In this document: positions 1-8,586 of the stretch, piece by piece | Position numbering within the stretch: position 1 is the first letter of the stretch | Layout of the letters: each line of letters opens with the position of its first letter | Source: CAYLOP01 sp964385305 | GTDB lineage: Bacteria > Chloroflexota > Anaerolineae > Anaerolineales > E44-bin32 | DNA: 64,000 nt | Assembly: GCA_964385305.1 (NCBI GenBank) | Contig: CAYLOP010000002.1 | Coordinates: 15,709 to 79,708, forward strand | Reading direction: 5' to 3' | The notes under the pieces: generated by a model | Databases searched by the model: none | What the model saw: only the letters and a program-made list of their open reading frames with translations | What the model was told of the DNA's origin: nothing | Translations under genes and position numbers: made by a program

Positions 1-906
1 GGTGACCACTGTGCCACCGGTGAGAATGGCGATATCCTGAAGCATGGCCTTGCGTCGATCGCCAAAGCCCGGAGCCTTTACAGCCACAACATTGAGCATG
101 CCCCGCAGCTTGTTGAGTACGAGTGTCGCCAAGGCTTCACCATCGATATCCTCTGCGATTACGACCAATTCACGCTTTCCAATCTGTACAAGCTTTTCCA
201 AGATGGGGACGATATCGCTTGCTGCGGAGACCTTCTTGTCATGAATGAGGATGTAGGGTTCCTCGATAACCGCTTCCATCTGCTCTGGATCGGTGACGAA
301 ATAGGCCGAGATGTAGCCGCGGTCGAACTGCATGCCTTCAACGTATTCGGTCTCGAATTCCAGGCCTTTGGATTCCTCGACGGTGATTACGCCGTCCTTG
401 CCAACTTTGTCCATCACTTCGGCGATCAACTCACCGATCTCACGATCCTGTGCGGAGATGGCGGCGACCGAAGCGATCTCCTCTTTCGTAGTAACATCAA
501 TGGCCTGCTTGGCAATGGCGTCCGAAGCCGCCTTAGCAGCCGACTCGATGCCGCGCTTGAGCAGCATGGGGTTGGAACCTGCAGCCAAGCTTCTCAAGCC
601 GTTGGTCACGATGGCATGTGCGAGAACGGTCGAGGTGGTCGTACCGTCGCCGGCGATGTCGTTTGTCTTCGTTGCCGCTTCTTTGAGAAGCTGGGCGCCC
701 ATGTTTTCAAAGGGATCTTCTAGCTCGATCTCTTTTGCTACGGTAACACCATCATGCGTGATTGTGGGAGATCCAAACTTGCGATCTAGAGCCACGTTAC
801 GGCCTTTCGGCCCTAGTGTCGTTGCCACGGCACTGGCCAGGATATCAACACCTGCCTTGAGACGCCGACGAGCGTCTTCAGAAAATGCGAGTTGCTTTGC
901 ACTCAT
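1..906 (-). CDS. groEL: Chaperonin GroEL, 3' part cut off by window edge
   Basis: Large subunit of the ATP-driven cytosolic chaperonin that folds proteins together with GroES. About 302 N-terminal residues are visible, from an ATG at 904-906 (protein begins [16 protein letters not shown]). The ATP-binding signature is present ([10 protein letters not shown], then [11 protein letters not shown]), as are the equatorial, intermediate and start of the apical domains. The rest of the roughly 540-residue protein lies left of the window. It sits about 60 bp after groES on the same strand, the usual groESL order, and should share the promoter and CIRCE operator upstream of groES. The identification is certain from sequence; only the missing 3' end is unknown. 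Confidence 0.97.
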   Translation of the reverse strand, partial: MSAKQLAFSEDARRRLKAGVDILASAVATTLGPKGRNVALDRKFGSPTITHDGVTVAKEIELEDPFENMGAQLLKEAATKTNDIAGDGTTTSTVLAHAIVTNGLRSLAAGSNPMLLKRGIESAAKAASDAIAKQAIDVTTKEEIASVAAISAQDREIGELIAEVMDKVGKDGVITVEESKGLEFETEYVEGMQFDRGYISAYFVTDPEQMEAVIEEPYILIHDKKVSAASDIVPILEKLVQIGKRELVVIAEDIDGEALATLVLNKLRGMLNVVAVKAPGFGDRRKAMLQDIAILTGGTVVT

Positions 907-966
907 AATTCACATGCTCCTATCTGATTTAATCATGCGTTCTTCCGTTTTGTCGTGCCTGCGCTT

Positions 967-1263
967 TCATCCTTCGATAATTGCTAGGATGTCGCTCTCC
1001 CGAAGGATGAGCAGCTTATCGCCGTCGATCTTGATCTCTGTGCCCGCGTATTTCGTGAACAAGACCTTGTCTCCCACAGACACATCCATCTCGATCCGCT
1101 TGCCCGCATCGTCCCGGGCACCTGGCCCTGCAGATAGCACCTCACCCTTCTGCGGCTTCTCTTTCGCCGTCTCGGGCAGCACAATCCCACTCGGCGTCAC
1201 TTCCTCTTCTTCCAGAGGTTTGATAACCAAGCGATCGGCCAGCGGTTTTATATTGAGTGACAT
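967..1263 (-). CDS. groES: Co-chaperonin GroES
   Basis: 98-residue lid of the GroEL chaperonin. The sequence runs [16 protein letters not shown] through the mobile loop ([19 protein letters not shown]) and ends [13 protein letters not shown], as in full-length GroES proteins. The start is the ATG at 1261-1263 because a strong AGGAGG ribosome site lies just upstream and the family begins there; an in-frame extension to 1314 would run through the leader and is rejected. First gene of the groESL operon, with a long leader carrying CIRCE. Confidence 0.96.
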   Translation of the reverse strand: MSLNIKPLADRLVIKPLEEEEVTPSGIVLPETAKEKPQKGEVLSAGPGARDDAGKRIEMDVSVGDKVLFTKYAGTEIKIDGDKLLILRESDILAIIEG

Positions 1264-1315
1264 ACGTAGCCTCCTCTTGCTTATAATATCGGGATTTCTT
1301 GACATGGATTGCAAT

Positions 1316-1342
1316 TTAGCACTCGGACCGCGCGAGTGCTAA
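1316..1342 (-). promoter_or_regulatory. CIRCE operator (HrcA site)
   Basis: Perfect inverted repeat TTAGCACTC (1316-1324), nine-base spacer, GAGTGCTAA (1334-1342). This is the CIRCE consensus bound by the heat-shock repressor HrcA. It lies in the groES leader directly downstream of the predicted -10 box, so HrcA would block initiation of groESL. No hrcA gene is in the window. Confidence 0.97.
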
Positions 1343-1353
1343 TTTGCAACGAA

Positions 1354-1382
1354 AGTTTACCCAAGTTTGGGGATCGTGTCAA
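1354..1382 (-). promoter_or_regulatory. groESL sigma-70 promoter
   Basis: On the minus strand TTGACA (1377-1382), 17 bases, then TAAACT (1354-1359). The -35 box matches the consensus in full and the -10 in four of six positions. CIRCE begins about 11 bases downstream. The -35 box contains the TGA stop codon (1379-1381) of the upstream TPR gene on the same strand. Confidence 0.8.
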
Positions 1383-3048
1383 GGGGAGTCTGTAGATAAA
1401 GGCGTAGTTGTGGTTTCCGGTAGCGGGCTTCCACTTTCTCCCGCGCAAATCGCTCGGCCTTCTGCAACAATCGCCGATACAATGGGATCATCACGATACT
1501 TCGCATCGAGTTGGCGGAAGATACGCTCTGCATCTATACACGCGTTTGGAAATTCCTCCGTTCCGGCATACGCGGAAAGAACCGACCCGTAGGTGTAGTA
1601 ATACTCAACACTCCCCTGCTCTAAACCAATGGGGATGACTTCTTGGCCCACTTGCAGTGCCATTTCGCCCTCGTCNNNNNNNNNNCATCGCAGGCAAAAA
1701 CACCCAGGTCACAAAGCAGCACTCCGCTCTCCGCTGCCGAGCAGCCGTCAAGGGCGCATTTCAATACTGGAATAGCGCTCTCATAATTCCTTGCCTGGAA
1801 ATATACAATCCCCAACCTGGCATAAATATCGGGATTCGCCGGATCGATGGCAAGGGCGCTCTCGATATTCACTGCAGCGATGAAGAATTCACCCTGCTGC
1901 TGATACGTCCTACCAATGGCAAGATAGGGCGTGGGGTCTTTAATACCCAGTTGCTGATTGATTTTTGCAGCCCTATCAAAATAATCAAGGGCTGTTTCCA
2001 CATCCCGCAGTTGACGGTAATTGACCCCGATGCGAAGGTAGAGAAAGGTCAAATTAGGGCTGATCTTAGCAGCCTCTTGATATTCAAGGATAGCCTGCAA
2101 ATACTGCCCCTGGCTTTCCAACACAGTGCCATAGACGCGGTGGATATCCATCTGATCTTTGGGATCTATAGAACTCAAGTCTTGCGCAGCCGTTTGCGCT
2201 AGGTCAAGCGCTTGGGCTGAACGCTGCTGATCAACTAAAACCTCAGCATAATATGCAAGCGCCAGATTATTCCCTGGGTCCAATTGGCTGGCGCGCAGGG
2301 CAGAATCCTCAGCCTCTGCTAAAAATTCTTCGAGCTTGTTGCGATCACGAATGACCGTGCGCAGTCGATCGATCTCAACCGTTCGCCCGCTTATCACCCA
2401 CACATCTGGCTGGATGACCTCCACCGTGCCCGAGAACAGAACGATTGTCCCTGTTTCTTCCGTGTCTGCGGCCTCCTCCGGTGAACCGCTTTCGGTAAGC
2501 TCGATGAGACGTGCTGTGATACCGCCCCCTTCTTCGATTGTGGCTTGCACCCTGACACTGTCCCCGATACCGATCGAATCCTTGATCTCTGCGGCCGCAG
2601 ACCAGTCATACACCAAGGCTCGGACCGCGTGTGCTTTCGAGCTTTCCGGGTCGGATTGCACAGCTTGCTCAATGGATGCACGCGCCTCGGTCAATCTCGC
2701 ACGACGCTGGTCGAGGGTGGTGCGAAGATCACTGGAGTAAGTCTGAATGCGTGCCAATTCCGCCCAGAGGTCAGGATTTCCGGGCTCCATCAACACCGCG
2801 ACTTCGTAGGCCTCAATCGCCTTCTCAAGATCTCCTGCCGAGAAGTGTGCCTCGGCCTCTTCAGCATAGGATCGCGCGGTCCTCGTTGGCCCTGGCGTTG
2901 GTATAAAAAGTGGACGCACACGCCCAGCCTCGACGAGACGAGTAAGTAATACACCGCCCACAATGAGCGCGAGGTAAACGAGAATCCTCCAGGGGTTGGA
3001 TCGACCAGCACCTCGGCCTAGAGGCAAACGGTCTCCCTTTAACTGCAT
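1379..3048 (-). CDS. Membrane-anchored TPR protein with inserted beta domain, interrupted by an assembly gap
   Basis: Tetratricopeptide-repeat scaffold protein of unknown partner. Residues 21-38 form one membrane segment, then a PTPGPTRT linker and TPR units (for example 60-95, 245-285 and about 300-400). Residues 155-232 hold a beta-rich insert resembling DUF5666 (GDSVRVQATIEEGG, FSGTVEVIQPDVWVISGRTV) that the paralogue at 3070-4350 lacks. Ten N at 1676-1685 split the gene. The C-terminal part (from DEGEMALQVGQ to the TGA at 1379) is in another frame, so the true gap length must be 2 modulo 3, not 10. The paralogue carries the matching VEFYYTYG segment, showing this is one gene. It starts 21 bp after the paralogue with a GAGGT ribosome site. 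Function unknown. Confidence 0.85.
1676..1685. other. Assembly gap (10 N)
   Basis: Ten undetermined bases inside the TPR gene. The coding frames on the two sides only join if the real length is 2 modulo 3, so ten is a placeholder. Confidence 0.98.
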
Positions 3049-3069
3049 CTTGGTTTTAGGACCTCACGA

Positions 3070-4350
3070 TCAGGGATTCGGTGTGAGCTCTGGCTCTGGT
3101 GAGGGGGTTGGTTCGAGCTGCCCACACAGGATCAAGCCTTCCTGCGCGTTGAAAACAGCGATCTCATCTTCGGGGACAAGACGAAGCAGCGCCTCGAAGA
3201 TCAGGGTTGCATCTTGGCATCGTTCCTGCTTTGCGAGAGCAAGACCATAGGTATAGTAGAATTCCACGACACGCGCATCGGGACCATCCGGCGCGTCGAG
3301 CGGCAACCCCTCTACCCACACGCCATCGTCTGCGATTCCACCTCGGATCGCCAAATCAAGCTGCAATATTGCTTCATCCAAAACATTATCGTGATAGTAC
3401 ATCCGGCCAAGGTTACCGCGCAGACGAGGATTGCTTGGTTCAAGATCCGACGCGTCCTTAGCATACTGGCTCGCTTTTCCATATTCGCCCACCCGCGCGT
3501 ACGCCTGAACGATTAGATTCAAGGGCTCAACGGCAGTTGGGGCAAGACTGACAGCTTTTTTGTAACTTTCGATCGCCCCATAGACATCCTCTTGAGCTTG
3601 CAACATGTTACCTACATCGATATGCAGGCGGTATAAATTGGGGTTGATGGCTTTTGCGGCCTCGTACGACGCAATTGCCTGTTCATAGTTCCCCGTCAAC
3701 TCCCATACGTAGCCCAACGCTCGGTGAGTATCCAGTAATTCAGGAGCTTCTTGAACGGCGCGTTCCGCCTGCTCCAGAGCTCTCTCATACTCGCTAATGT
3801 TGTTATCGACTAATACTTCTGCATAGTATGCACGTGCTTGCGATGAATTGGGGTTGATTTCAAGTGCGCGCTCAACTTCGTCGAGCGCTTCTGCTAGAAG
3901 ACTCGCCTGTTCAGCCCGCTCACCCGCAAGACCTGCTTTAAAATCAAGCGCCCATCCCAGTACAGCATGTGCTAACGCGGAGTCCGGATCGATCACCAAT
4001 GCGTCTCGTGCAGCTAGCTCAGCCTCTTCGTATTTCCCGGCAAAGATCCGTACACGTGCGAGCTCGATGAAAAACGTGACCTCACGTGGATCAACCTTGA
4101 TCGCTTCAAGATAAGATTCCTCCGCCTGTGCTAATTTCCCGACCTCAAAAAGGCTTTCTGCCTCCAGCACATACGAAGCCGGGCTGCGCGTAGGGGTTTG
4201 CGTGGGGATGAAGAGCGGTTGAGCGGTTGGAATATACACTTGCCAAATGTAGATCACCGCCGCAATGAGGACAAGAAGGATGATCACCCGAAAAGGATTT
4301 GATCTCCTTCTCCTCTTCTTCATTTGCCATTTACTACCACTTAGATACAT
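3070..4350 (-). CDS. Membrane-anchored TPR protein, paralogue of the next gene
   Basis: 426-residue TPR protein. A basic N-terminus (KKRRRRSNPFR) leads into one membrane helix (about 22-40), then a PTQTPTR linker and a run of at least seven TPR-like units such as EESYLEAIKVDP, EVERALEINP and IASYEAAKAINP, and a short TPSPEPE tail. The start at 4350 is supported because the N-terminus then aligns residue for residue with the paralogue at 1379-3048 (SNPF/SNPW at residue 17 in both); an internal ATG at 4323 is possible. No strong ribosome site is seen. It is first in a two-gene TPR operon upstream of groESL. The anchor suggests a scaffold or assembly role at the membrane, but no partner can be named. 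Confidence 0.85.
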   Translation of the reverse strand: MYLSGSKWQMKKRRRRSNPFRVIILLVLIAAVIYIWQVYIPTAQPLFIPTQTPTRSPASYVLEAESLFEVGKLAQAEESYLEAIKVDPREVTFFIELARVRIFAGKYEEAELAARDALVIDPDSALAHAVLGWALDFKAGLAGERAEQASLLAEALDEVERALEINPNSSQARAYYAEVLVDNNISEYERALEQAERAVQEAPELLDTHRALGYVWELTGNYEQAIASYEAAKAINPNLYRLHIDVGNMLQAQEDVYGAIESYKKAVSLAPTAVEPLNLIVQAYARVGEYGKASQYAKDASDLEPSNPRLRGNLGRMYYHDNVLDEAILQLDLAIRGGIADDGVWVEGLPLDAPDGPDARVVEFYYTYGLALAKQERCQDATLIFEALLRLVPEDEIAVFNAQEGLILCGQLEPTPSPEPELTPNP

Positions 4351-4433
4351 GTCATTTTATGGACTTACACGCAGGGGGTAAGTACCGCATCATACCATTC
4401 TCTGATTGACACCGTCAAGAACCGTATTTAGGG

Positions 4434-4439
4434 TATAAT
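4434..4439 (+). promoter_or_regulatory. -10 box placed for a leaderless transcript
   Basis: Perfect TATAAT with seven bases to the ATG at 4447, so transcription would begin at or next to the start codon. There is no clear -35 at 17 bases; a TTGACA occurs 22 bases upstream of the box. Confidence 0.6.
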
Positions 4440-4446
4440 GCGCCTC

Positions 4447-5544
4447 ATGCAACCAGGAACGCCGAACTCAAATACACCAGAAGAAACCCAACCCGTACTA
4501 GCGGTTTTACAAACTCCTGGCCAAGAGGAGCCTTCATCACCAAGCGAGCCTACAACTCGGCGACGCTGGCCGCGTTATGTTCTGATCTATTTGCTGGTTA
4601 TGGTCTTGGTCAGCGCAGTGGCATTCTGGAGAGGTCGCTTGAGCAATCAAGTGCGCCAGCATGAACAAGTCTCCCAGTTCCTCCAAGAGCAGTATGAGTT
4701 GGGCTTGCAGGATCTCGAAAAGGGCAACTTCGAGCTCGCAAGGCAGCGCTTTGAAGCTATCATCCGCTACGATCCGGTTTACCCCGGTGCGGAGGAGAAG
4801 CTCGTCGAGATTTTTGTTGCCCTCAACGTGCCTACCGTCACTCCGACGCCCATCCCCACCCCAACACCAGACCCTTCCCCCCCAGACCAACTCTTCGAGC
4901 AGGCAAAAGCAGCGCTAGCTAAAGGTGACTGGACAACGACGATCAACAAGCTTCTCACTCTCCGCGCGAAAGATCCCACATACCAGGCGATCGAATCAGA
5001 TGGTTTGATGTATGTCGCCCTCCGCAGTCGCGGCATGGAACTGATCGCACAAGGATTAATGGAAGAGGGCCTCTATGACTTGGCATTAGCCGAACGCTTC
5101 GGCCCATTAGATCGAGACGCCATGTTCCGTAAAACACTCGCCCAGCAATACTTACTTGCCAATAGCTATATCGGGTTGAATTGGTTCAAAGCTGCAGACC
5201 TATTCTCATCCCTGTGCGAGCAGGGAGCCACGATCGATTCCTGTCCCAAATACGCCGAATCGGCGTGGGAATATGGGGATCAGCTTATAAAAGCCGAGGA
5301 CCCTTGTGCCGCATTGGAGCATTACGAGGGATCGTTATCGGTCTGGGAGAATGAAGATCACATTCCCACCGCCACAAAAGCTGCAGAGTTGTGCGCAATT
5401 GCTACGCGTCCGCCCACGCGCCCTCCGGAAGCTACTGAAACCCCCACCCCGGAAGGGGGTGCAACCGAAGAACCTACGCCCAAAGAGCCAACACTCCAGC
5501 CGACACAAACGCCTAAAACCCCCGAGCCTCCTCCTAAGGAATAA
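4447..5544 (+). CDS. TPR-like membrane protein with Thr/Pro linkers
   Basis: 365-residue protein. A Pro/Thr/Glu-rich cytoplasmic N-terminus is followed by RRRWPRY and one membrane helix (about 43-60). TPR-like helical pairs follow (QYELGLQDLEKGNFELARQ, later QLFEQAKAALAKGDWTT), separated by a low-complexity TPTPIPTPTPDPSPP linker. The last 45 residues are Thr/Pro/Glu repeats. The start is the ATG at 4447, seven bases after a perfect TATAAT; the in-frame ATG at 4438 overlaps that -10 box and would not be transcribed. Divergent from the two TPR genes on the other strand and built alike, so the three may act together. No enzymatic motif is seen. Confidence 0.8.
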   Translation: MQPGTPNSNTPEETQPVLAVLQTPGQEEPSSPSEPTTRRRWPRYVLIYLLVMVLVSAVAFWRGRLSNQVRQHEQVSQFLQEQYELGLQDLEKGNFELARQRFEAIIRYDPVYPGAEEKLVEIFVALNVPTVTPTPIPTPTPDPSPPDQLFEQAKAALAKGDWTTTINKLLTLRAKDPTYQAIESDGLMYVALRSRGMELIAQGLMEEGLYDLALAERFGPLDRDAMFRKTLAQQYLLANSYIGLNWFKAADLFSSLCEQGATIDSCPKYAESAWEYGDQLIKAEDPCAALEHYEGSLSVWENEDHIPTATKAAELCAIATRPPTRPPEATETPTPEGGATEEPTPKEPTLQPTQTPKTPEPPPKE

Positions 5545-5574
5545 CGGTCGAGAACCGGAATCTCTGATTGGGCA

Positions 5575-5652
5575 TTGATCCTCGCATACTGGTTTCACAT
5601 AACCGCCGCCGATGTTTGGGTTGGCGGTCTTCTCTTCTAGGGAGCGATCCTG
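5575..5652 (+). other. Probable 5' end of the next gene, cut off by an in-frame TAG
   Basis: From a TTG at 5575 the frame of the following gene reads 21 residues typical of a membrane helix with a CopD-like look (AYWFHITAADVWVGGLLF), then TAG (5638-5640), then continues GAILLF into the downstream ORF. It reads as one interrupted helix rather than random sequence. It may be a nonsense mutation, a sequencing error or suppressed readthrough. Confidence 0.5.
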
Positions 5653-6189
5653 TTGTTCATGCATCGGGATGGTTTTTTTATAACCGGGCACACAACTTGC
5701 ACCATTCCCAACACAGATCTCATTGAAAAAGGGGTGAACTTGGTGCTACAACAATACGCATTCTCGTTAGGCGTCGCTTCGCTGTATCTGGGTTTCTCTG
5801 CTGTCCTTGGCATGATTCTCAGGCACGCTCTCCTCCCGCGTGGTCAATCTTGGGTGCGAAAGCTGACCGTGCCGTACGGCTTGTTGCTGGTTCTGCCAGC
5901 TACGGTCCTCATCCTAAACCTCTCTGAGTGGGAGATGTTGTACCGCCTCGGAACGGTGGCCATGGGCCTGTGTGCGGTGTTCATCGCGTTCACAAGACCG
6001 AGATGGATGCCAAGGCTCCTCTGGTTACGTACATTTGGCAAAATCTACCTCGCAGGTACAATGGCGCTCTCTGCCCTCTGGGGGTTCAGTATGTCTCTCG
6101 TGACACAGACGGTTGGCACAACTGTGATCGCAGCCGCCGCCGGTATAGCCAGTATTGCCTCACTTTGGAATGCGCTACGTCCCGGATGA
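5653..6189 (+). CDS. Multi-pass membrane protein, possibly CopD-like, N-terminally truncated
   Basis: 178 residues from a TTG at 5653 or an ATG at 5659, with about four hydrophobic segments (for example 39-58, 74-88, 97-112 and 131-172). In-frame sequence directly upstream encodes a plausible first helix interrupted by a TAG, so the present ORF may be the distal part of a broken gene. The arrangement of a His-containing helix followed by four helices recalls CopD/YeaQ-like integral membrane proteins, but no metal ligands can be assigned. It lies between a TPR gene and rnz on the same strand. Function unknown. Confidence 0.6.
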   Translation: MFMHRDGFFITGHTTCTIPNTDLIEKGVNLVLQQYAFSLGVASLYLGFSAVLGMILRHALLPRGQSWVRKLTVPYGLLLVLPATVLILNLSEWEMLYRLGTVAMGLCAVFIAFTRPRWMPRLLWLRTFGKIYLAGTMALSALWGFSMSLVTQTVGTTVIAAAAGIASIASLWNALRPG

Positions 6190-6212
6190 AGAAGGGGAGC
6201 GTTTGAGGTACA

Positions 6213-6237
6213 ATGAACTGCTCGATAAACAGTTCAT
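6213..6237. repeat. Eight-base inverted repeat in the rnz leader
   Basis: ATGAACTG (6213-6220), nine-base spacer, CAGTTCAT (6230-6237), 24 bases before the rnz start. A TACAAT that could be a -10 box overlaps its left edge. It could be an operator or an mRNA hairpin. Confidence 0.4.
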
Positions 6238-6261
6238 GAACCCGCAAGCGCGAGGGCCCAC

Positions 6262-7182
6262 TTGTTCGAACTCATGTTCTTAGGCACATCTGCTTCTGCC
6301 CCCTCTGTACATCGCGGACTGACTTCCCAAGTGGTAAGTTATCGCGATCATCGTTTCTTAATCGATTGCTGGGAGGGAACTCAACGCCAAATCCTCATCT
6401 CGGGCATCGGATTTCGCCGCCTCAACCGTATCCTGATCACACACGGCCACCTCGACCACATCCTGGGTTTAGGCGGCTTGATCTCCACCTTCTCGCGTTG
6501 GGAGGCGATCGAACATCTTGAAATTTGGGCTGGCTCCTGGGCGTTGGAGCGTATCTATGATCTGATATATGGCGTCGTTCTGCGCGGCGTTCGTCCCCCG
6601 GTTAAAATCGATTTGATCCCGATAGAGAAGGGAACTTTGCTGGAAGATAACAACTTTCGCCTTTCAGCATTCCCTGTCTCCCACCGTGGCCCCGGCGTGT
6701 TCGGATTCGTATTTGAAGAATTACCCAGACGCCCGTTCCTTCCTGAGCGTGCGGAAAAACTTCAGATCCCCCCCGGCCCTCTTCGGAAAGAACTTGTGGA
6801 AGGTCGAAACGTCACGCTTGCGGACGGGCAGGTGATCACACCAGATGACGTCCTCGGACCAATGCGGCGCGGCACGAAGCTTGTTCATATCGGCGATTGC
6901 GGTCGAACCAACAACTTGGTCGAGGTGTGCCAAAACGCCGACGGTCTGGTGATCGAAGCTACCTATCTAACCTACGAAGCCGAACTCGCTCAGCAGTTTG
7001 GGCATATAACAGCACAGCAGGCCGCTGAACTCGCACGCCTCGCTGGCGCAGGACATCTCTATCTCACCCACATCTCGCGTCGCTACCGCGAGAGTGAGGT
7101 GCTCGAAGAAGCCAGTGCCATTTTCCCCAATGTAACCGTCGCTCGGGATTTCGCCAAATATGAGATACGGAGAGCGGATTGA
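6262..7182 (+). CDS. rnz: Ribonuclease Z (tRNA 3' endonuclease)
   Basis: Metallo-beta-lactamase fold endonuclease that removes 3' trailers from tRNA precursors. 306 residues, normal length. The zinc motif HGHLDH is at 61-66, with further ligand regions PVSHRGPG (about 140), HIGDCGRT (about 213) and YLTHISRRY near the end. The flexible-arm region lies around 150-190. The TTG at 6262 is chosen because the family begins MFELxFLGTSxxxPS; an ATG at 6274 would remove four residues. A GAGGG ribosome site precedes it. Some family members are annotated simply as MBL-fold hydrolases. Confidence 0.92.
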   Translation: MFELMFLGTSASAPSVHRGLTSQVVSYRDHRFLIDCWEGTQRQILISGIGFRRLNRILITHGHLDHILGLGGLISTFSRWEAIEHLEIWAGSWALERIYDLIYGVVLRGVRPPVKIDLIPIEKGTLLEDNNFRLSAFPVSHRGPGVFGFVFEELPRRPFLPERAEKLQIPPGPLRKELVEGRNVTLADGQVITPDDVLGPMRRGTKLVHIGDCGRTNNLVEVCQNADGLVIEATYLTYEAELAQQFGHITAQQAAELARLAGAGHLYLTHISRRYRESEVLEEASAIFPNVTVARDFAKYEIRRAD

Positions 7183-7305
7183 ACGCCGAACGCACATCGT
7201 ACGTGATTGCTCCGTGGGACATATGCGCCCACCGCGTCCAGGACATTGACCACGTGTTTACACGGCAGTAGAATTTCCGATAATAGCATTACCAAGGTCG
7301 TCGAC

Positions 7306-7539
7306 ATGCCCATCTATGAATATATCTGTCTGGATTGTAAAGCACGCTTTGATGCGCTTCGCGCTATGAGCGAAGCCGATAATCCTATACGTTGCGAAAC
7401 GTGCGAAAGTGAACACACCATGCGAGTACTCTCCGTATTCGCAGCACATAGCGAGGGACGTGTGATCGCCGGTGGCGGGAGCAGCTGCGACTCATGCAGC
7501 GCGACTTCGTGTGCATCCTGTAGCCTGGCCAACCATTAG
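7306..7539 (+). CDS. FmdB-family zinc ribbon protein
   Basis: 77 residues. The N-terminus MPIYEYICLDCKARFDALR with C8/C11 and C30/C33 is the FmdB (CxxC-CxxC) regulatory zinc ribbon. The tail is Cys-rich (SSCDSCSATSCASC), as often in this family. FmdB was first linked to formamidase and amidase regulation, but the role here is unknown. A terminator follows about 95 bp downstream. Confidence 0.88.
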   Translation: MPIYEYICLDCKARFDALRAMSEADNPIRCETCESEHTMRVLSVFAAHSEGRVIAGGGSSCDSCSATSCASCSLANH

Positions 7540-7635
7540 TCAAGCAAGCGAGACTTTCTTAGAAAGCCTTTGCCTCTCCTAAATCAGTTTTCAAGATAAG
7601 CTTGCAGCTTCCCTCGTTGGTTTTTAAAAAAACCT

Positions 7636-7665
7636 GCGCCTTTACTGGCAAGGCGCTATTTTTTA
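7636..7665 (+). terminator. Rho-independent terminator after the FmdB gene
   Basis: GCGCCTT (7636-7642), seven-base loop, AAGGCGC (7650-7656), then TATTTTTTA. Confidence 0.85.
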
Positions 7666-7702
7666 TTCATGGATCTGAGGTCGTCTGTCTGGCCGTGGAT
7701 TC

Positions 7703-8053
7703 TCAGCAAGTTAGGTGTAATGCTGCAACAACACGCTCCTCTTTACAGCGTTGATTGTAAAGCTCGCATGCTTCCCCAGTCCGAAGGGCGATGACGTGAG
7801 CCCCCTCCGCTTCAATCTGTTCGCAGACCTCAGCAGGAACCACAATCCGTTGAAACACGCCTAATCCGATAATAACTACTTGAGGCTTCGCCTGGAGCAC
7901 TTGTTGGAGATCCTCGTAGCACAGTTTATGTCCCTCCACCCGCCACCAATTCGGCAGCACACGATCAGGCAGAATCATCACATCGTGCCGAAAAGTTTGA
8001 CCGTCGATCACGATTTGCCCAAAGCGGAATGAATCGATCTGTGGCTCGTTCAA
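7703..8053 (-). CDS. Mth938-domain protein
   Basis: 116-residue protein of the Mth938/AAMDC fold: N-terminal FRFGQIVIDGQTFRHDVMILPD, then the GLGVFQRIVVPAEV segment and a late ALRTGEACELYN. The family is small, widespread and of unclear biochemical role. The start ATG overlaps the stop of the upstream acylphosphatase gene by four bases, so the two are translationally coupled. Confidence 0.85.
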   Translation of the reverse strand: MNEPQIDSFRFGQIVIDGQTFRHDVMILPDRVLPNWWRVEGHKLCYEDLQQVLQAKPQVVIIGLGVFQRIVVPAEVCEQIEAEGAHVIALRTGEACELYNQRCKEERVVAALHLTC

Positions 8054-8349
8054 ACCCTATCCCCTCGAGCCGTCATCCGGACGTCAAAACCCTCAAACTC
8101 ACCCGTGACTTTTTCCCATTCCATCTCAACTTCGTCAACGCTCGCTGAGGGGGGTCCTGCATGGCACCATTCAACCATCCAATCCACGGCATCCTGCTCA
8201 CCTTCAAACACGGCTTCCACACATCCATCCCAGAGATTCCGCACCCAACCCACCACGCCACGGGATAGTGCTTGTTGTCGTGTGTAGTAGCGAAAATTAA
8301 CACCCTGCACGAATCCGTGAATAATGAGATGTGCTCGCACCTTGCCCAT
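8050..8349 (-). CDS. acyP: Acylphosphatase
   Basis: 99 residues, the usual size. It hydrolyses the carboxyl-phosphate bond of acylphosphates such as acetyl or carbamoyl phosphate. The phosphate loop GFVQGVNFRYY gives catalytic R20, and GWVRN gives catalytic N38. The loop has Asn where the consensus has Gly (QGVNF for QGVGF). A GAGGG site lies seven bases before the ATG. First gene of a two-gene unit with the Mth938 protein. Confidence 0.93.
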   Translation of the reverse strand: MGKVRAHLIIHGFVQGVNFRYYTRQQALSRGVVGWVRNLWDGCVEAVFEGEQDAVDWMVEWCHAGPPSASVDEVEMEWEKVTGEFEGFDVRMTARGDRV

Positions 8350-8529
8350 GATTTTCCCTCAGTCTTCTCTTGTTCCCTTTTAATATATACAACAAGTTAT
8401 GCTCGCGCCCAACAGCATCGCAATACAAGCCTCCTTGTTTGCCCGACGCTCACACATCTCTTTCATCCATGCATTCCAAGTATAGAGCCTGCCCCATGCG
8501 AACGCTCACGATGTTCTCACTCAATCAAC

Positions 8530-8566
8530 GAAAAGAAAAAGCCCGCGGTTTGGCGACCCGCGGGCT
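8530..8566 (-). terminator. Terminator of the nuo operon
   Basis: Stem AGCCCGCGG (minus strand) with a perfect nine-base partner (8540-8548 and 8558-8566), nine-base loop, followed on the minus strand by TTTTTCTTTTC. It lies about 20 bp past the nuoN stop codon. Confidence 0.92.
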
Positions 8567-8586
8567 CGAACCGTCCAATATCGATT

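Noticed and set aside
332..1342. Long open frame (336 codons) on the plus strand opposite groEL/groES
   Set aside because: It is the antisense of the conserved groEL and groES genes, has no ribosome site and shows no family-like sequence.
7619..7634. GGTTTTTAAAAAAACC palindrome before the FmdB terminator
   Set aside because: A/T-rich self-complementarity with no other support; the stronger hairpin follows directly.
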